Of a stretch of DNA of 64,000 bases, positions 55,427 to 64,000 are shown in pieces. The stretch is from Segatella albensis DSM 11370 = JCM 12258 (GTDB lineage: Bacteria > Bacteroidota > Bacteroidia > Bacteroidales > Bacteroidaceae). How positions within the stretch are numbered: position 1 is the stretch's first letter; each line of letters begins with the position of its first letter. Below the pieces are notes generated by a model, which had not been told where the DNA came from, searched no databases, and saw only the letters and a list, made by a program, of their open reading frames with translations. A program made the position numbers and the translations under genes. The DNA lies in contig NZ_AUFP01000009.1 of the NCBI RefSeq assembly GCF_000426565.1, forward strand, positions 62,001-126,000, given 5' to 3'.

Positions 55427-56479
55427 TTAGTCTTCACCATCATACTCTGGACGAAGTTTACGAACAGTTTCACCTGCACGCCACATTTCCATATCGTGCA
55501 TAGCCTTAAGTTCAGCATTAAGCTTAACACGATAATCAGCCTCAGAGTTTTTGTCAATTGAAATCTGTGCTTCGTTACCAGTCTTAACTGATAAATACAA
55601 CCATTCCATTACAGGCTTAATAGCCTCACGGAAACGAGGAGCCCAATCAAGAGCACCACGCTGTGCTGTTGTAGAACAGTTAGCATACATCCAATCCATA
55701 CCCTTTTCACCAAATAGAGGCATCAAACTCTGCGTCAACTCCTCAACAGTTTCATTAAATGCCTCCGATGGAGAATGACCATGTTCACGAAGTACTTCAT
55801 ACTGAGCTTCCAACAAGCCCTCGATAGCACCCATCAATGAGCCACGCTCACCAGTCAAGTCTGATGTTGCTTCACGCTGGAAAGTAGTTTTGAACAAATA
55901 ACCTGCACCAATACCAATACCGAATGCAATAGTTTTGTTTTCTGCATTTCCTGAAGCATCCTGATAAATTGCATATGAGCAATTCAATCCACGACCTTCC
56001 TGGAACATTGTACGAAGTGATGTACCAGAACCCTTAGGAGCAACCATGATTACATCAATATCCTTTGGAGGTACTACACCTGTACGATCTTGCCAGTTAA
56101 TAGCAAAACCATGAGAATAATATAATGTCTTACCTGCTGTAAGATATTTCTTAATCTGTGGCCATACCGCTATCTGACCGGCATCAGAAAGCAACATACA
56201 AATAATAGTACCTTTTTGAACAGCTTCTTCAATGGAAAATAGAGTCTTTCCTGGGACCCAACCATCAGCAACGGCTTTTTCATAAGTCTTACCCTGTCGC
56301 TGACCCACAATCACGTTGAACCCATTATCTCGAAGGTTACAAGCCTGACCTGGACCCTGAATACCATAGCCAATGACTGCAATCGTTTCATTTTTCAGAA
56401 CTTCACGTGCTTTCTCTAATGAGAACTCTTTGCTGGTGACAACAGTTTCAATTACGCCACCAAAATTCATTTGTGCCAT
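55427..56479 (-). CDS. ilvC: ketol-acid reductoisomerase
   Basis: Converts acetolactate (or acetohydroxybutyrate) to the dihydroxy acid, using NADPH and Mg2+. The 350-aa class I enzyme has the Rossmann motif VIGYGIQGPGQACNLRDNG (36-54), HGFAINW, the metal-binding Asp/Glu in SDLTGERGSLMGAIEG and the second Glu in NETVEE. The dinucleotide motif reads GYGIQG rather than the usual GYGSQG. It is the last gene of the ilv cluster but has its own promoter and a structured leader. Confidence 0.96.
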   Translation of the reverse strand: MAQMNFGGVIETVVTSKEFSLEKAREVLKNETIAVIGYGIQGPGQACNLRDNGFNVIVGQRQGKTYEKAVADGWVPGKTLFSIEEAVQKGTIICMLLSDAGQIAVWPQIKKYLTAGKTLYYSHGFAINWQDRTGVVPPKDIDVIMVAPKGSGTSLRTMFQEGRGLNCSYAIYQDASGNAENKTIAFGIGIGAGYLFKTTFQREATSDLTGERGSLMGAIEGLLEAQYEVLREHGHSPSEAFNETVEELTQSLMPLFGEKGMDWMYANCSTTAQRGALDWAPRFREAIKPVMEWLYLSVKTGNEAQISIDKNSEADYRVKLNAELKAMHDMEMWRAGETVRKLRPEYDGED

Positions 56480-56497
56480 ATTACAAATTCTTTAATT

Positions 56498-56557
56498 GCG
56501 ATCAACGATGATCGCGGTTCTAACGTTATATTTATTCAATTGTGTTCGCTCACAATT
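56498..56557 (-). promoter_or_regulatory. two-hairpin leader of ilvC
   Basis: Hairpins GCGATCA-TCGT-TGATCGC (56498-56515) and AATTGTG-AGCGAA-CACAATT (56538-56557) lie between the ilvC promoter and start codon. No T tract follows, so they are not obvious terminators. Confidence 0.4.
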
Positions 56558-56565
56558 TCTGATTG

Positions 56566-56573
56566 CAAAGATA
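56566..56573 (-). promoter_or_regulatory. -7 promoter element of ilvC
   Basis: TATCTTTG on the minus strand, 86 nt upstream of the ilvC ATG. Confidence 0.6.
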
Positions 56574-56604
56574 ATAATTTCTAACTAAATAACAAAATTT
56601 TCTA

Positions 56605-57378
56605 TCACTTTTTTACAAATTTAAGCAACATTCTTACAACTTCTTGTTCTATATCATTTTCTTCGTTGCTTTTTGTTATTCTAATTGAATATTCATTATT
56701 ATTTTCTTGCAAATAGATGTTCAATTTATCACCTTGATGACTTTCTGCGACATAAGCTATTTCTACCCTTTTCAATTGATGACTGCGATAGAAATCTAAA
56801 TCAAAAAGATCTAAGACATGCTCTAGATATTTTATGCTATTTATATGTCCATTAACATCAACATCATTATAATAGGTATCAATAGTACGGACTAGTTTCA
56901 CGTCTCCATCCAATTTCACTCTGGAACTTTTGGCAATCGGACAATCCTTATCTTTTTCTATGTATTTCTCGATAAGTCCATCATGAATAGCTAAAATATC
57001 TGTAGGCTGTCGCGTATCTGTATCTATCATTGCCCAAACACTCCGACCATAGCCATAAACTTTTGTATTATCTCTACTCACGACTTTGAAATTTCTACTT
57101 GTAAAGAATTTCATGGTCCCTTCTACCCAAGTTTCAATACTGAACTTATCGTAAGCCGATGGCATATCTTCCATTTCTATTGCCAATCTACTAAGAACCC
57201 AAGTCTTATGTATAGGATTCAGATAACTTATTCCATATCCGCGATCGTTACTATGAAAATCTGCAGCATTAAGCATTAGATTTCCTAGATACCCCATCAT
57301 CAGATGATGAGAGAAATCACAATGGAATGGTTCTGACAAAAAATCGTATCGTCCAACTTTTGATAATAGCTCGCACAT
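56605..57378 (-). CDS. acyl-ACP thioesterase (FatA/FatB-like)
   Basis: Hydrolyses acyl-ACP to free fatty acid. The 257-aa protein has two hot-dog domains: the first with NPIHKTWVLSRLAIEME and VEGTMKFFTSRNFKV, the second with the catalytic segment DVNGHINSIKYLEHVLD (near 175-191), where Asn and His act. The start MCELLSKVGRYDF fits bacterial PF01643 proteins. It sits inside the ilv cluster, 41 bp after ilvN, an arrangement I recall from other Bacteroidales. A link to branched-chain fatty acid metabolism is possible but not shown. Confidence 0.9.
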   Translation of the reverse strand: MCELLSKVGRYDFLSEPFHCDFSHHLMMGYLGNLMLNAADFHSNDRGYGISYLNPIHKTWVLSRLAIEMEDMPSAYDKFSIETWVEGTMKFFTSRNFKVVSRDNTKVYGYGRSVWAMIDTDTRQPTDILAIHDGLIEKYIEKDKDCPIAKSSRVKLDGDVKLVRTIDTYYNDVDVNGHINSIKYLEHVLDLFDLDFYRSHQLKRVEIAYVAESHQGDKLNIYLQENNNEYSIRITKSNEENDIEQEVVRMLLKFVKK

Positions 57379-57419
57379 ATTATATTTATTCTAATTTTTT
57401 ATATACCTATTATAATATA

Positions 57420-57947
57420 TTATTTTTCATTCAACAATTCACTCACAGGTTCCTCAAAACTACGTGTTACCGCAATTCTTCCGCTTCGAGTATATTGCAA
57501 CATACAATCAAATTCTTGCAAACAATGAAACAAATCTGCGATGTCTTCCGTCAAACCAGCAAGGAGCACCGTACTATAAGTTGGATTTACTTCCATCATT
57601 CTGGCATCATGTCTACGAATCGTACGGGAAATCTCTGGATTATCCAACAGTTTAGGAGTTGATATCTTAAAAAGGGCTACCTCATGAATGAAAAGTTCCT
57701 CATCCGTGTAATAACTACTTTTTACAACATCAATCTTCTTCTCTATAGCCTTATTAATCTTATTGATTTGCTCTTCATTACTCCATACCGTTATGGTATA
57801 TTTGTGTATACCATTGATACTACTGGCAGATACATTCAAACTCTCGATGTTTACTTGTCTACGAGTAAAGACTGCTGTAATTTGATTTAGGATACCAGCG
57901 ATATTTTCCGAGTAAACCAGTAATGTATATAATTTCTTATTTTCCAT
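57420..57947 (-). CDS. ilvN: acetolactate synthase small (regulatory) subunit
   Basis: Regulatory subunit giving valine feedback control and activating IlvB. The 175-aa protein has the N-terminal ACT domain (LVYSENIAGILNQITAVFTRRQVNIESLNVS, residues 9-39) and the C-terminal domain with a conserved TRSGRIAVTRSF stretch. It follows ilvB by 12 bp. Confidence 0.95.
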   Translation of the reverse strand: MENKKLYTLLVYSENIAGILNQITAVFTRRQVNIESLNVSASSINGIHKYTITVWSNEEQINKINKAIEKKIDVVKSSYYTDEELFIHEVALFKISTPKLLDNPEISRTIRRHDARMMEVNPTYSTVLLAGLTEDIADLFHCLQEFDCMLQYTRSGRIAVTRSFEEPVSELLNEK

Positions 57948-57959
57948 ATCAAAACTCTT

Positions 57960-59678
57960 TTAATAATCCAAAACCAGTTCCATATCATCAACACTCTTAC
58001 CAGGAAGCGTCATCGGAACAATATCTTCATCTTCCTTGATAGCACACTCGAGAAGATAAGGTCCTTTTGTTTTCAACATCTTGTCGATTTTATCCTTAAG
58101 ATCTTTACGATCGATAACAACATCATAAGGAATATTATAAGCCTTGGCGATATCTTGATATTTAGGATTCAACATATGTGTAAACGAATGGCGTCCCTCA
58201 AACATCAAATCTTGCCACTGGCGAACATTTCCAAGATAATTATTGTTCAACAGTATCATCTTTACCGGTGCCTGTTGTTCCATGATGGTACCCAATTCCT
58301 GTATACTCATCTGAAAGCCACCATCCCCCATAAAACAGCAAACCGTTCTGTCAGGAACTCCAAAACATGCGCCGACAGCTGCAGGTAGAGCAAAGCCCAT
58401 CGTTCCGAATCCTCCACTTGTAACGATAGAACGTTTATGCTTGAATTTAAAATATCTGCTTGATATCATCTGATTCTGTCCCACATCATTCACAAGTACA
58501 GCTTCACCATCTGTAGCATCGGCGACAGCATTGGTAACCTCGCCCATAAGCAAAGGACCTTCTGTCGGATGGATATCCGGATCTATCACTTTTTCCTTCT
58601 CCATTTCATAAAAAGGCGTAAAAGAGTCGATCCATTCCTTATGTTCATTTTTCTTAAGCAAACGTGTTATTGCCGGCAACGACTGTTTGCAATCACCAAC
58701 AACAGCAACATCAGTTTTTATAACCTTATCTATCTCAGCATGATCGATATCCAAATGTATAACCTTGGCTTGCTTGGCATAAGTAGAAGGTAAACCTGTA
58801 ATACGATCACTGAATCTCATACCAATAGCGATAAGTACATCACATTGCTGAGTCTGCATATTAGTAGCATATGAACCGTGCATACCCAACATACCCATAT
58901 TTAAAGGATGATCACTCGGTAATGCAGAAAGACCAAGCAAGGTTCTACCTGCAGGGATATCTGCTTTCTCTAGAAATTCGAGCAATTCATTCTGAGCATT
59001 ACCGATTTCTACGCCATGCCCAACCAATGCAAATGGCTTTTTCGCATGATTGATAAGTTCTGCAGCCTGAGCCACTGCATCTTGTTTAATCTCTGGATAT
59101 GGATTATAAGAACGAACCTCAGTAGTCTTTACCGGGCCATTCCATTCACAAGTATGGGTCTGAGCATTCTTAGGAAAATCAAGAACAACAGGTCCTGGTC
59201 GACCGCTCTTAGCGATATAGAAAGCACGGCTCACTGCCCATGCCACATCTTCAGGACGTCTTATCTGATATGCCCATTTGGTAATAGGTTGGGCAACGCC
59301 AACCAAATCAACTTCTTGGAAAGCATCTGTTCCAAGGGCGCCGACACCGACCTGACCTGCAATAATAACAACAGGAATACTATCTACCATAGCATCGGCA
59401 ACACCAGTCAACGTATTTGTAGCACCAGGGCCACTAGTAACCAAAGCTACACCCACTTCTCCACTCACTCGGGCATATCCTTCTGCCGCATGAGCAGCAG
59501 CCTGTTCATGACGAACTAGGATATGATCAAACATTTTGTTTTCACCTCTGGTATAACCATATAGTGAGTCGAATACTGGCATTATAGCACCACCCGGATA
59601 ACCAAATATTGTTGTTACCCCTTCGCTTTGTAATGAGCGCATCAGCGCTTCTGATCCTGTTATTATCTCTTTTTCCAT
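57960..59678 (-). CDS. ilvB: acetolactate synthase large (catalytic) subunit
   Basis: A ThDP- and FAD-dependent enzyme condensing two pyruvates (or pyruvate and 2-oxobutyrate). The 572-aa protein carries the cofactor-activating E58 in VRHEQAAAHAAEGYAR, the ThDP/Mg site GDGGFQMSIQEL...NNNYLG and the central FAD domain. It is full length and starts 6 bp after ilvD. The biosynthetic type is indicated by the adjacent ilvN and ilvD. Confidence 0.96.
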   Translation of the reverse strand: MEKEIITGSEALMRSLQSEGVTTIFGYPGGAIMPVFDSLYGYTRGENKMFDHILVRHEQAAAHAAEGYARVSGEVGVALVTSGPGATNTLTGVADAMVDSIPVVIIAGQVGVGALGTDAFQEVDLVGVAQPITKWAYQIRRPEDVAWAVSRAFYIAKSGRPGPVVLDFPKNAQTHTCEWNGPVKTTEVRSYNPYPEIKQDAVAQAAELINHAKKPFALVGHGVEIGNAQNELLEFLEKADIPAGRTLLGLSALPSDHPLNMGMLGMHGSYATNMQTQQCDVLIAIGMRFSDRITGLPSTYAKQAKVIHLDIDHAEIDKVIKTDVAVVGDCKQSLPAITRLLKKNEHKEWIDSFTPFYEMEKEKVIDPDIHPTEGPLLMGEVTNAVADATDGEAVLVNDVGQNQMISSRYFKFKHKRSIVTSGGFGTMGFALPAAVGACFGVPDRTVCCFMGDGGFQMSIQELGTIMEQQAPVKMILLNNNYLGNVRQWQDLMFEGRHSFTHMLNPKYQDIAKAYNIPYDVVIDRKDLKDKIDKMLKTKGPYLLECAIKEDEDIVPMTLPGKSVDDMELVLDY

Positions 59679-59684
59679 GTCTAC

Positions 59685-61487
59685 TTAGTCAATGATACGT
59701 ACTCCACCTTTATCCGCTGAACTAACACTCTGAGCATAAGCTCGTAATGCTTTGCTGACGACACGTTTTCTCTTTAAAGGTTGTTGAGGACGTGATTTTA
59801 ATTCTTCATCACTCAATTTTACATTGATTGTTCGGTTTGGAATATCAATGACGATGATATCACCATCTTTGATTTTTCCTATATTACCACCAGCGGCTGC
59901 TTCCGGAGAGATATGTCCTATACTCAATCCTGATGTTCCGCCGGAAAAACGTCCATCAGTAATCAGAGCACACTCCTTACCCAGATGACGACTCTTGATA
60001 TATGATGTAGGATAAAGCATCTCCTGCATTCCCGGACCTCCCTTTGGACCTTCATGGGTAATAACTACGCAATCTCCGGAATTAACTTTCCCTTCGAGAA
60101 TACCATTACAAGCATCTTCTTGTGAGTCAAAAACTACAGCAGGACCTTCAAAATGCCAAAGTCCTTCATCAACACCCGCTGTTTTAACGACACAACCATC
60201 TTGAGCTATATTTCCAAAGAGTACCGCTAATCCTCCATCCTTTGTGTAAGCATGCTCTAAATCACGGATACAACCACTGGTACGATCTGTATCAAGACTT
60301 TCCCACTGTGCATCCTGACTTCCCATGACAACAGAGAATTTGCGACCTGGAGCAGAGTGATAGATTCGATCTGCATCAGGATCCAAAGAATCACCTGTAA
60401 TATCGTATTTCTTCATCTGCTCTCCTAATGTTTTTCCATCCACACGCTTTACATCTCCATGGATAAGTCCACCCTTATTGAGTTCGTTCAGGATTCCAAG
60501 AATACCTCCTGCACGATTACACTCTTGAACACTATATTTCTGTGTATTAGGAGCCAACTTACAAAGACAAGGAACCTTTCTACTTAACCGGTCAATGTCT
60601 TCCATCTTGAAATCGACATTGCCTTCCTGGGCTACAGCAAGTAAATGAAGTATCGTATTGGTACTACCACCCATAGCAATATCAAGTGTCATCGCATTAA
60701 GGAAAGCATCACGAGTGGCAATATTTCGAGGCAACACGCTCTCATCACCATCCTCATAATAAGCAAAGGCATTTTTTACGATTTGTCGCGCAGCACTCTT
60801 AAATAGTTCTACACGATTCTTATGTGTCGCAAGAATCGTTCCATTACCAGGAAGGCTCAAACCTATAGCCTCGGTAAGAGAATTCATAGAATTGGCCGTA
60901 AACATACCAGAGCAACTTCCACACCCTGGACATGCACACTGTTCTATCTTTATGATATCCTCATCGCTCACCGTCTTATCTGCACCATTGATCATGGCTG
61001 TAATCAAATCGGCATTTTCACCTTTCCAACGCCCAGCTTCCATAGGACCGCCAGAGCAGAAGATTGTAGGGATATTCAATCGCATAGATGCCATCAGCAT
61101 TCCTGGAGTAACTTTATCACAATTGGAGATACAAATCATTGCATCGGCTTTATGTGCATTTACCATATACTCCACTGAGTCTGCAATAATATCACGTGAA
61201 GGCAGAGAATACAACATTCCATCATGCCCCATGGCAATACCATCATCAATAGCTATTGTATTAAATTCTGCTGCATAACATCCCATAGCCTCTATTTCCT
61301 TCTTCACTATCTGACCGATTTCGTGAAGATGAGTATGCCCTGGAACAAACTGGGTAAAACTATTGACAATCGCAATAATTGGTTTACCAAACTGTTCATG
61401 CTTCATTCCAGCCGCAACCCACAAAGCTCGGGCACCTGCCATTTTTCGGCCTTCTGTACAAACTGCACTTCTCAACTGATGTTTCAT
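59685..61487 (-). CDS. ilvD: dihydroxy-acid dehydratase
   Basis: Dehydrates dihydroxyisovalerate and dihydroxymethylvalerate, the third step of Val/Ile synthesis. The 600-aa protein contains the Fe-S cysteines in [10 protein letters not shown] and [19 protein letters not shown], and the C-terminal catalytic region [20 protein letters not shown] choose the ATG at 61487; a TTG three codons earlier (61496), at better distance from the GGAG at 61501-61504, is a real alternative. First gene of the ilvD-ilvB-ilvN-thioesterase operon. A short Val/Ile-rich ORF lies directly upstream with its stop next to the ilvD ribosome-binding site. Confidence 0.95.
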   Translation of the reverse strand: MKHQLRSAVCTEGRKMAGARALWVAAGMKHEQFGKPIIAIVNSFTQFVPGHTHLHEIGQIVKKEIEAMGCYAAEFNTIAIDDGIAMGHDGMLYSLPSRDIIADSVEYMVNAHKADAMICISNCDKVTPGMLMASMRLNIPTIFCSGGPMEAGRWKGENADLITAMINGADKTVSDEDIIKIEQCACPGCGSCSGMFTANSMNSLTEAIGLSLPGNGTILATHKNRVELFKSAARQIVKNAFAYYEDGDESVLPRNIATRDAFLNAMTLDIAMGGSTNTILHLLAVAQEGNVDFKMEDIDRLSRKVPCLCKLAPNTQKYSVQECNRAGGILGILNELNKGGLIHGDVKRVDGKTLGEQMKKYDITGDSLDPDADRIYHSAPGRKFSVVMGSQDAQWESLDTDRTSGCIRDLEHAYTKDGGLAVLFGNIAQDGCVVKTAGVDEGLWHFEGPAVVFDSQEDACNGILEGKVNSGDCVVITHEGPKGGPGMQEMLYPTSYIKSRHLGKECALITDGRFSGGTSGLSIGHISPEAAAGGNIGKIKDGDIIVIDIPNRTINVKLSDEELKSRPQQPLKRKRVVSKALRAYAQSVSSADKGGVRIID

Positions 61488-61511
61488 ATTGGTCAATTTA
61501 TTAATCTCCTC

Positions 61512-61577
61512 TTATATAATCCGTACAAATACAAAGATGACGAATCGCACATCGCTCATCATACACCCCGCATACAT
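61512..61577 (-). CDS. candidate Val/Ile-rich leader peptide upstream of ilvD
   Basis: A 21-codon ORF that starts 8 nt after the ilvD -7 element. Its last 12 residues, VRFVIFVFVRII, contain four Val and three Ile. The stop codon (61512-61514) directly precedes the GAGGAG that serves ilvD. This looks like an amino acid-sensing leader, but there is no terminator hairpin, so control would be translational (coupling or ribosome stalling) rather than classical attenuation. An internal Met-Met is an alternative start in the same frame. Confidence 0.45.
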   Translation of the reverse strand: MYAGCMMSDVRFVIFVFVRII

Positions 61578-61585
61578 ATTAAGCG

Positions 61586-61616
61586 CAAAGGTACGGATAA
61601 TTATTGTAATAGCCAA
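61586..61616 (-). promoter_or_regulatory. promoter of the ilvD operon
   Basis: TTG (61614-61616), 20-nt spacer, TACCTTTG (61586-61593) on the minus strand, a full Bacteroidetes promoter. Confidence 0.75.
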
Positions 61617-61720
61617 CAAATTCGTGCATATTTTCAAAAATTTGCATAAACTTGTTACTTTACACGGTGTTTTTCTACCATATTATAATATACAAACAAG
61701 AATAAGATCATAACTAAATA

Positions 61721-61751
61721 AAAAAATCCCCGATGCAATGCATCAGGGATT
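61721..61751 (-). terminator. terminator of the OmpA-family gene
   Basis: Stem AATCCC(T)GATGCA/TGCATC(G)GGGATT with a T7 tract on the minus strand, 29 nt after the stop codon. Confidence 0.8.
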
Positions 61752-61780
61752 TATATTTAGGATTGAAGTATTCGTTTAGA

Positions 61781-62866
61781 TTACTTTACATAAACAACAG
61801 CCAAACGGTTAGAAGTAGTACCCTGTACACCCTTACCTGTAGCTTCATCTACAACAACACCCTTGCCCTGAAGATACTTAGCAACAACATCAGCACGGCC
61901 CTGAGAAATCTTATCGTTAATTTCCTTAGAACCTTCTGGAGAAGCTGTACCTACAATCTGAACGTGCTTACCTGCCTTAACAGCATCAAGAGCTTTCTTA
62001 GCTTCCTTGGTAAGAACAGTTTTGCCCTGAGCAAATGTTACGAATACAAGGTTCTCAACCTTAACCTCCTGTGGAGCTGGAGCTTCCTTAACAACTTCCT
62101 TGATAACTTCCTTAGGCTTCTTTGCCAATTCGTTGCGAAGATCATCAATCTTTGAATTCAAAGCATCGATTTCTGCCTGATCGCGAAGCTGAGCAATCTT
62201 GAAGTTATGAGTACCGTTTGATGTACCGAACTTGTATACCAAACCTGCGTTCAACTGAACATAGCTCTTATTGATGTTCCAAGCAATATCACCAACATTG
62301 TTTACTGGATACTGAGCTTGCTGAGCATCATTCAAGCCATAGTTGATAGAAGGCTCGATATAAACCTGCCATGCCTTGTTTCCACCAAAATTATATGCGA
62401 AATCAAGAGCTAACTTCTGGGTAAGGTTATTCTTACCTTTGTTGGTACCAGCCTGATAAGCTGCAGAGTTACCAAAAAGATGACCCCAACCAAGACCAGC
62501 TACTGCTGTTACCTCGAAAGGACGTGGCTCACCTTTGTAACCGCCTAACCAGTTGCTCAAATTGACTGTACCTAACAAACTTGTATTCAAATAGCGTACA
62601 AAAGTACCAGTAGGAGCATAAGGCTTTACTGAAAAATATGCGTTACTCTCAACTGCAAGACCAAATACTGGAGTGAAATAACGCCCAATACGAACGCCTG
62701 CATTTGGATTAAGATTCTTTAACCATGCGTGACCTGTAGTTTTAGTAGCTAAACCACCATTAATACCAATGTAGAAGTTGTCGAATGTTTTACTTTCTTC
62801 TACAGTCTGTGCAGAAGCTGATACTGCAAATACAGCAGCTGCGAACAATAAAACTAACTTTTTCAT
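61781..62866 (-). CDS. OmpA-family outer-membrane protein
   Basis: A 361-aa protein with a signal peptide (cleaved after VSASA), an N-terminal beta-barrel of eight-strand type (about 25-215, with FYIGINGGLATK and ending VQLNAGLVYKFG), a helical or proline linker (about 222-270, KKPKEVIKEVVKEAPAPQEV) and a C-terminal OmpA peptidoglycan-binding domain (NLVFVTFAQGKTVLTKEA...VGTASPEGSKEINDKISQGRADVV). It links the outer membrane to the cell wall and is usually very abundant. It is monocistronic. Confidence 0.94.
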   Translation of the reverse strand: MKKLVLLFAAAVFAVSASAQTVEESKTFDNFYIGINGGLATKTTGHAWLKNLNPNAGVRIGRYFTPVFGLAVESNAYFSVKPYAPTGTFVRYLNTSLLGTVNLSNWLGGYKGEPRPFEVTAVAGLGWGHLFGNSAAYQAGTNKGKNNLTQKLALDFAYNFGGNKAWQVYIEPSINYGLNDAQQAQYPVNNVGDIAWNINKSYVQLNAGLVYKFGTSNGTHNFKIAQLRDQAEIDALNSKIDDLRNELAKKPKEVIKEVVKEAPAPQEVKVENLVFVTFAQGKTVLTKEAKKALDAVKAGKHVQIVGTASPEGSKEINDKISQGRADVVAKYLQGKGVVVDEATGKGVQGTTSNRLAVVYVK

Positions 62867-62943
62867 GTCTCTCTGAAATTAATTATTAAAAAGATGTTAA
62901 TACTATTCTTCAGTACTTGTTAAATAATACTTACTATTATGTT

Positions 62944-62951
62944 GCAAAGTA
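62944..62951 (-). promoter_or_regulatory. probable -7 element of the OmpA-family gene
   Basis: TTACTTTG on the minus strand, one mismatch to the consensus, 77 nt upstream of the ATG. Confidence 0.4.
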
Positions 62952-63014
62952 ATAAAAAAAAACAATACGTTCCAAATATTTTTTATAAAAAATTATGTTT
63001 AACAACATAAGCCA

Positions 63015-63060
63015 AGCAAAAACTCCCCGACAACAGGAGTTTTACGCCTATATATCGGGG
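63015..63060 (-). terminator. terminator region of the GH51 gene with two competing hairpins
   Basis: AAAACTCC/GGAGTTTT (63019-63026 with 63036-63043), T-rich on the minus strand, competes with CCCCGA/TCGGGG (63025-63030 with 63055-63060); both use bases 63025-63026. Confidence 0.6.
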
Positions 63061-63140
63061 AATTTTCTTTTCAAAGAATCGTACACCTTATTATATTAAG
63101 GAATTTTTCTTTATTTATGGCATCAGAACTGTTTTCTAAG

Positions 63141-64000
63141 TCATAATTTAAAGATTTTCAAACTCCTTGCTGGTATCGAATAGTCATTAAGTTGCAAATC
63201 AACAGGCAAAGCATTAACAACTTTCAACCACACATTTCCGCTTTTACTATCTTTTACGACACTTGCTGCCACATATTTTTTTAGTTTATCCGGAACATTC
63301 AATGAGAGATGACTATCAATATAAACATCACCACTATGAGTAGAAAATTCCTTCTGAACCTTATAACTTGGAGTTGTCTTCACTTGTTTATCGTCAAAAT
63401 AGATCATATCCGGGCTCCAGTTACCATGAGATTCTTTACATAATAATGGTGCATACGATGCCATTTCCACAACATCTCCATTACGCTCTATGTTACAGAG
63501 ATATAATGCCTCAGCCAATGCATTATCCACAGCATTCTCTCCTCGCGATGCATATTCGCCAAGATATACCTTTGGACTATTACGATCATAGTCATCATAA
63601 TAATCTTGATGATTGACAAACCATCCCGGTGATTCATAATAATGTTCATCTACCGCGGAGAAGAGGTTCTTACCATTCACCTTTTCTCGTTTAGCTATTT
63701 TCCATCCCTCCTGATAATCTGAAGAAGGGAAATGGAATGGTCCTACGGTACCGATAATTTCTATATTAGGATATTTTGCCTTGATGGCTTTACTAATCAT
63801 CAGATAGCGTTCTTCGAAGACTGTCGAGATTAGATCTTCGTTTCCTATACCTATCATCTTAAGATTGAAAGGAGCAGGATGACCTGCCTCTGAACGCATT
63901 CTTGCCCATTTCGATGTTGCAGGATCACCATTCGCCCACTCTATCAGGTCTAGGATGTCTTGAATATAGGTTTTCATTTCTCCCATTGGGATTCCGCCCT
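63141..64000 (-). CDS. alpha-L-arabinofuranosidase, GH51 family (C-terminal part, cut by window edge)
   Basis: The frame is open through the right edge (preceding codons give GGIP, then MGEMKTYIQDILDLIEWANGD). The visible part of about 286 residues contains the GH51 acid/base Glu in MIGIGNED, the nucleophile Glu in YLGEYAS, the conserved EHYYESPGWF and PLLCKESHGNWSPDMIYFD, and the C-terminal beta-sandwich. Such enzymes release arabinose from arabinan or arabinoxylan side chains. The N-terminus, and therefore any signal peptide, is outside the window. Confidence 0.9.
   Translation of the reverse strand, partial: GGIPMGEMKTYIQDILDLIEWANGDPATSKWARMRSEAGHPAPFNLKMIGIGNEDLISTVFEERYLMISKAIKAKYPNIEIIGTVGPFHFPSSDYQEGWKIAKREKVNGKNLFSAVDEHYYESPGWFVNHQDYYDDYDRNSPKVYLGEYASRGENAVDNALAEALYLCNIERNGDVVEMASYAPLLCKESHGNWSPDMIYFDDKQVKTTPSYKVQKEFSTHSGDVYIDSHLSLNVPDKLKKYVAASVVKDSKSGNVWLKVVNALPVDLQLNDYSIPARSLKIFKL

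Noticed and set aside
1..64000. tRNA or rRNA genes
   Set aside because: Intergenic regions were read on both strands; no cloverleaf or rRNA-like sequence was recognised by eye. A tRNAscan run would settle this.

Overview
The window comes from a Bacteroidales genome, most likely Prevotella/Segatella. Three things point there: most promoters carry the Bacteroidetes -7 element TAnnTTTG; there is a multi-gene type V (fimbrillin/Mfa-like) pilus operon; and the gene orders are typical of the group (thrS-infC-rpmI-rplT; ilvD-ilvB-ilvN-acyl-ACP thioesterase-ilvC; YtxH-holin-III-like-small protein). The DNA is AT-rich and densely coding. I see no rRNA, tRNA, CRISPR array, insertion sequence or prophage.

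Layout. 1-8 kb: 5' part of an RprX-like sensor kinase, an EF-G paralog with a degenerate GTPase switch II, hemW, a two-helix small membrane protein, and a citrate synthase/aconitase pair. 8-18.7 kb: a TonB-dependent receptor with an unusual inverted repeat around its promoter; the metA/U32/zinc-ribbon lipoprotein operon; an M13 metallopeptidase and an ABC-F protein. 18.9-30 kb: thrS-infC-rpmI-rplT, the SPOR/ruvX/def/TPR operon, the YtxH cassette, a candidate ~60-nt small RNA, and DUF4348-murB-metallo-hydrolase. 30-37 kb: pheS, YitT-type transporter, a divergent NAD+ DNA ligase facing a type II pantothenate kinase across mirror-image promoters, a 22-bp-period GTTAAC array between two convergent genes, and trmD. 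37.4-48 kb: the accessory core, a fimbrial region of seven lipoprotein genes. 48-55 kb: patatin-like lipase, Xaa-Pro aminopeptidase plus C1B peptidase, recJ-recQ. 55-64 kb: the branched-chain amino acid operon, with a candidate Val/Ile-rich leader ORF in front of ilvD, an OmpA-family protein, and the 3' part of a GH51 arabinofuranosidase running off the right edge.

How the genes fit together. Most of the window is housekeeping: translation, cell wall, DNA repair, amino acid biosynthesis and the first steps of the TCA cycle. The fimbrial region is the main accessory block: a DUF5119 lipoprotein, two short fimbrillins, a longer fimbrillin-like protein, a probable tip protein with a C-terminal RWRLPT module, and a second large tip- or anchor-like lipoprotein. 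The last four genes overlap by 1-4 bases, and six of the seven lipoproteins carry an Arg in a [TS]-R-[AS] context 24-34 residues after the lipobox Cys, which fits lipoprotein export followed by Arg-specific cleavage. The most interesting non-coding signals are the ilv leader ORF, the small RNA, the GTTAAC array, the TonB-receptor operator-like repeat, and three promoters whose -7 element lies 4-5 nt from the ATG.
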